This document shows positions 62,664 to 64,000 of a stretch of DNA of 64,000 nt, piece after piece. Origin of the DNA: Flavobacterium petrolei (GTDB taxonomy: Bacteria > Bacteroidota > Bacteroidia > Flavobacteriales > Flavobacteriaceae); NCBI RefSeq assembly GCF_003314435.2, contig NZ_QNVY02000001.1, positions 1,364,001-1,428,000 of the forward strand. Direction: 5' to 3'. Within the stretch, counting starts at the first letter, position 1; the number at the start of each line of letters is the position of its first letter. A program made the translations under genes and the position numbers. The notes beneath the pieces were generated by a model. It was not told where the DNA came from and did no database searches. It was given only the letters and a program-made list of their open reading frames with translations.

Positions 62664-63632
62664 TTGCAATTGGAAAATAAACATACATCCATTATATTAC
62701 AAAATTTCACCACCGAAAGTGGCGCTTTTTATGCTGTCTTAAACTTAAGTTTTCAAGTTTTTGGACCTGAATTGCATACTGCTCCAATCGTTTTGGTCAA
62801 TCATGCTCTAACCGGAAATTCACAAGTTGTGGGGGAAAATGGTTGGTGGAATGATTTAATTGGCGCTAATAAAACTATAGATACCACAAAATATACGATA
62901 CTCTCTTTTAATGTTCCCGGAAATGGCTTTGATGGTTTTATCATCGAAAATTATTCGCACTTTAATGCCAGAGATATTGCTAGAATTTTTATAGAAGGTA
63001 TTCGGTTTCTTGAAATTAAACAACTATATGCTATTATTGGCGGTTCTGTTGGCGGAGGAATTGCTTGGGAAATGGTCGCTTTAGAACCAAAAATCACACA
63101 ACATTTAATTCCCATTGCAACCGATTGGAAATCCACAGACTGGTTAATTGCAAACTGTTTTTTGCAGGAACAAATTTTGAAAAATTCTTCGAAACCTATT
63201 GAAGATGCACGAACTCATGCTATGCTTTGCTATCGAACACCAGAGTCTTTTGCTGCAAAATTTCAGCGAACCACCAATGAAGAATTAGCCATTTTTAATG
63301 TGGAAAGTTGGTTGCTGCATCATGGCGAAAAATTACAGAAACGTTTTCAAATCTCCTCTTATAAAATGATGAATCAACTGTTGAAGACGATAGATATTAC
63401 CAGAAATAGTGATTCATTCGAAGAAATAACGTCAAAAATTGAAGGTGAGATTCATATTATTGGAATCAATTCAGACTTGTTTTTTACTGCAAATGAAAAT
63501 AAAGCTACTTACGAGGAATTAAAAAAATATAAAAACAAGGTCAGTTATCAAGAAATTGTTTCCATTCACGGACACGACGCTTTTTTGATAGAATACAAAC
63601 AATTACACAATTTGCTTCAGGATATATTCTAA
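62664..63632 (+). CDS. metX: Homoserine O-acetyltransferase, short form with a TTG start
   Basis: The protein has 322 residues. It is an alpha/beta-hydrolase with NHALTGNSQ forming the oxyanion region, nucleophile Ser 128 in IIGGSVGGGIAWE, Asp 271 in GINSDLFF and His 304 in IHGHDAFLIE. It acetylates homoserine as the first committed step to methionine. There is no ATG near the N-terminus; the start must be TTG at 62664 or TTG at 62670. The SAM-I riboswitch ends 73 bases upstream, and thrA follows 18 bases downstream. Confidence 0.92.
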   Translation: MQLENKHTSIILQNFTTESGAFYAVLNLSFQVFGPELHTAPIVLVNHALTGNSQVVGENGWWNDLIGANKTIDTTKYTILSFNVPGNGFDGFIIENYSHFNARDIARIFIEGIRFLEIKQLYAIIGGSVGGGIAWEMVALEPKITQHLIPIATDWKSTDWLIANCFLQEQILKNSSKPIEDARTHAMLCYRTPESFAAKFQRTTNEELAIFNVESWLLHHGEKLQKRFQISSYKMMNQLLKTIDITRNSDSFEEITSKIEGEIHIIGINSDLFFTANENKATYEELKKYKNKVSYQEIVSIHGHDAFLIEYKQLHNLLQDIF

Positions 63633-63650
63633 GCCAAAAAACACAACACA

Positions 63651-64000
63651 ATGAAAATATTAAAATTTGGAGGTAAATCTTTATCGAATGGCGATGGAAT
63701 AAATAAAGTGGTTGCTATTATTACTGATAAAGTAAATCAAGGAGAGGAAATTGCAATTGTGGTTTCAGCAAGAGGAAATGCCACAGATGAACTGGAAGAA
63801 ATTTTAAAGGTTGCGGCTACTAATAAGGATTATAAACTGCTTTTTGAGGGTTTTAAAAAATACCAACAAGATGAATATGAGAACGTGGATTTGTCTGAGG
63901 AATTCAATGTTCTGGAGAAATTATTTGAAGGCGTAAGTTTAATTGGGGATTACAGCAACAAAATTAAAGACCAGGTTTTATCTAAAGGAGAATTACTTTC
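63651..64000 (+). CDS. thrA: Aspartokinase, probably bifunctional with homoserine dehydrogenase, 3' end beyond the window
   Basis: The visible 116 residues begin MKILKFGGKSLSNGDGI, the KFGGTS-type motif of aspartokinase, followed by IAIVVSARGNATDELEEI. They include the inserted helical region seen in ThrA/MetL proteins. The frame is open to the window edge. Aspartokinase I/homoserine dehydrogenase I supplies homoserine to metX, which is 18 bases upstream. That the missing part holds the dehydrogenase domain is inference from this gene order in flavobacteria. Confidence 0.85.
   Translation, partial: MKILKFGGKSLSNGDGINKVVAIITDKVNQGEEIAIVVSARGNATDELEEILKVAATNKDYKLLFEGFKKYQQDEYENVDLSEEFNVLEKLFEGVSLIGDYSNKIKDQVLSKGELL

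Overview
The window reads as a stretch of core chromosome from a Flavobacterium-like member of the Bacteroidota. The DNA is AT-rich. Its promoters follow the Bacteroidetes pattern TTG-N18/19-TAnnTTTG, and few starts have a Shine-Dalgarno sequence. Family markers include PorT of the type IX secretion system, a GLPGLI protein beside a TonB-type barrel, many CarboxypepD_reg outer-membrane proteins, class II HMG-CoA reductase, and a membrane pyrophosphatase beside a soluble one. I see no prophage, CRISPR array, complete insertion sequence or defence cluster. Gene content is ordinary; the unusual signals lie mostly between the genes.

Layout. 1-2313: a porin cut by the window edge, a stand-alone zinc-ribbon/HTH protein and tRNA-Phe. 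2367-8616: coaX, a FadL-like barrel, lptC, a small membrane protein, a CNNM/CBS transporter-like protein and a PpiD-like foldase, an envelope-biogenesis run. 8718-11009 (minus): GHMP kinase and HMG-CoA reductase of the mevalonate pathway. 11183-17221: dipeptidyl peptidase IV, two POT peptide transporters and a thioredoxin, a peptide-use cluster. 17228-22153 (minus): comEC, an NlpC/P60 lipoprotein, lpxB, a small membrane protein and surE. 22361-25568: tail-specific protease and an exported nuclease. 25712-32927 (minus): rodA, mrdA, mreD, mreC and mreB (the elongasome operon), with purH upstream.

33122-44916: an ABC permease, accD, fbaA, a BamA/TamA-like lipoprotein, an rRNA methyltransferase, porT, menG/ubiE, folA, a 2TM protein, a CBM48-only protein, thyA and a bifunctional nuclease. 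45055-48124: etfA and etfB, divergent from pdhB. 48251-59970: a DUF5686 barrel, a DNA glycosylase, soluble and membrane pyrophosphatases, a deoxynucleoside kinase and a GLPGLI/TonB-type pair. 60043-64000: metK, then a regulated methionine region with a SAM-I riboswitch, metX and the start of thrA.

The most interesting region is 61300-62660, between metK and metX. On the plus strand a 29-codon open frame ends in Met-Cys-Ile-Cys-Val-Cys-stop. It is followed directly by an 8-nt segment that can pair with the left arm of a strong intrinsic terminator. This is the geometry of a cysteine-codon transcription attenuator, and it lies about 500 bases upstream of a SAM-I riboswitch. A second notable signal is a G+C-rich structured element present in two diverged copies (46957-47034 plus, 50737-50863 minus) that share ends and an inner hairpin while the loop sequences differ. 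AccD lacks its zinc cysteines, HppA carries a six-cysteine C-terminal tail, and several terminators are built into coding sequence.
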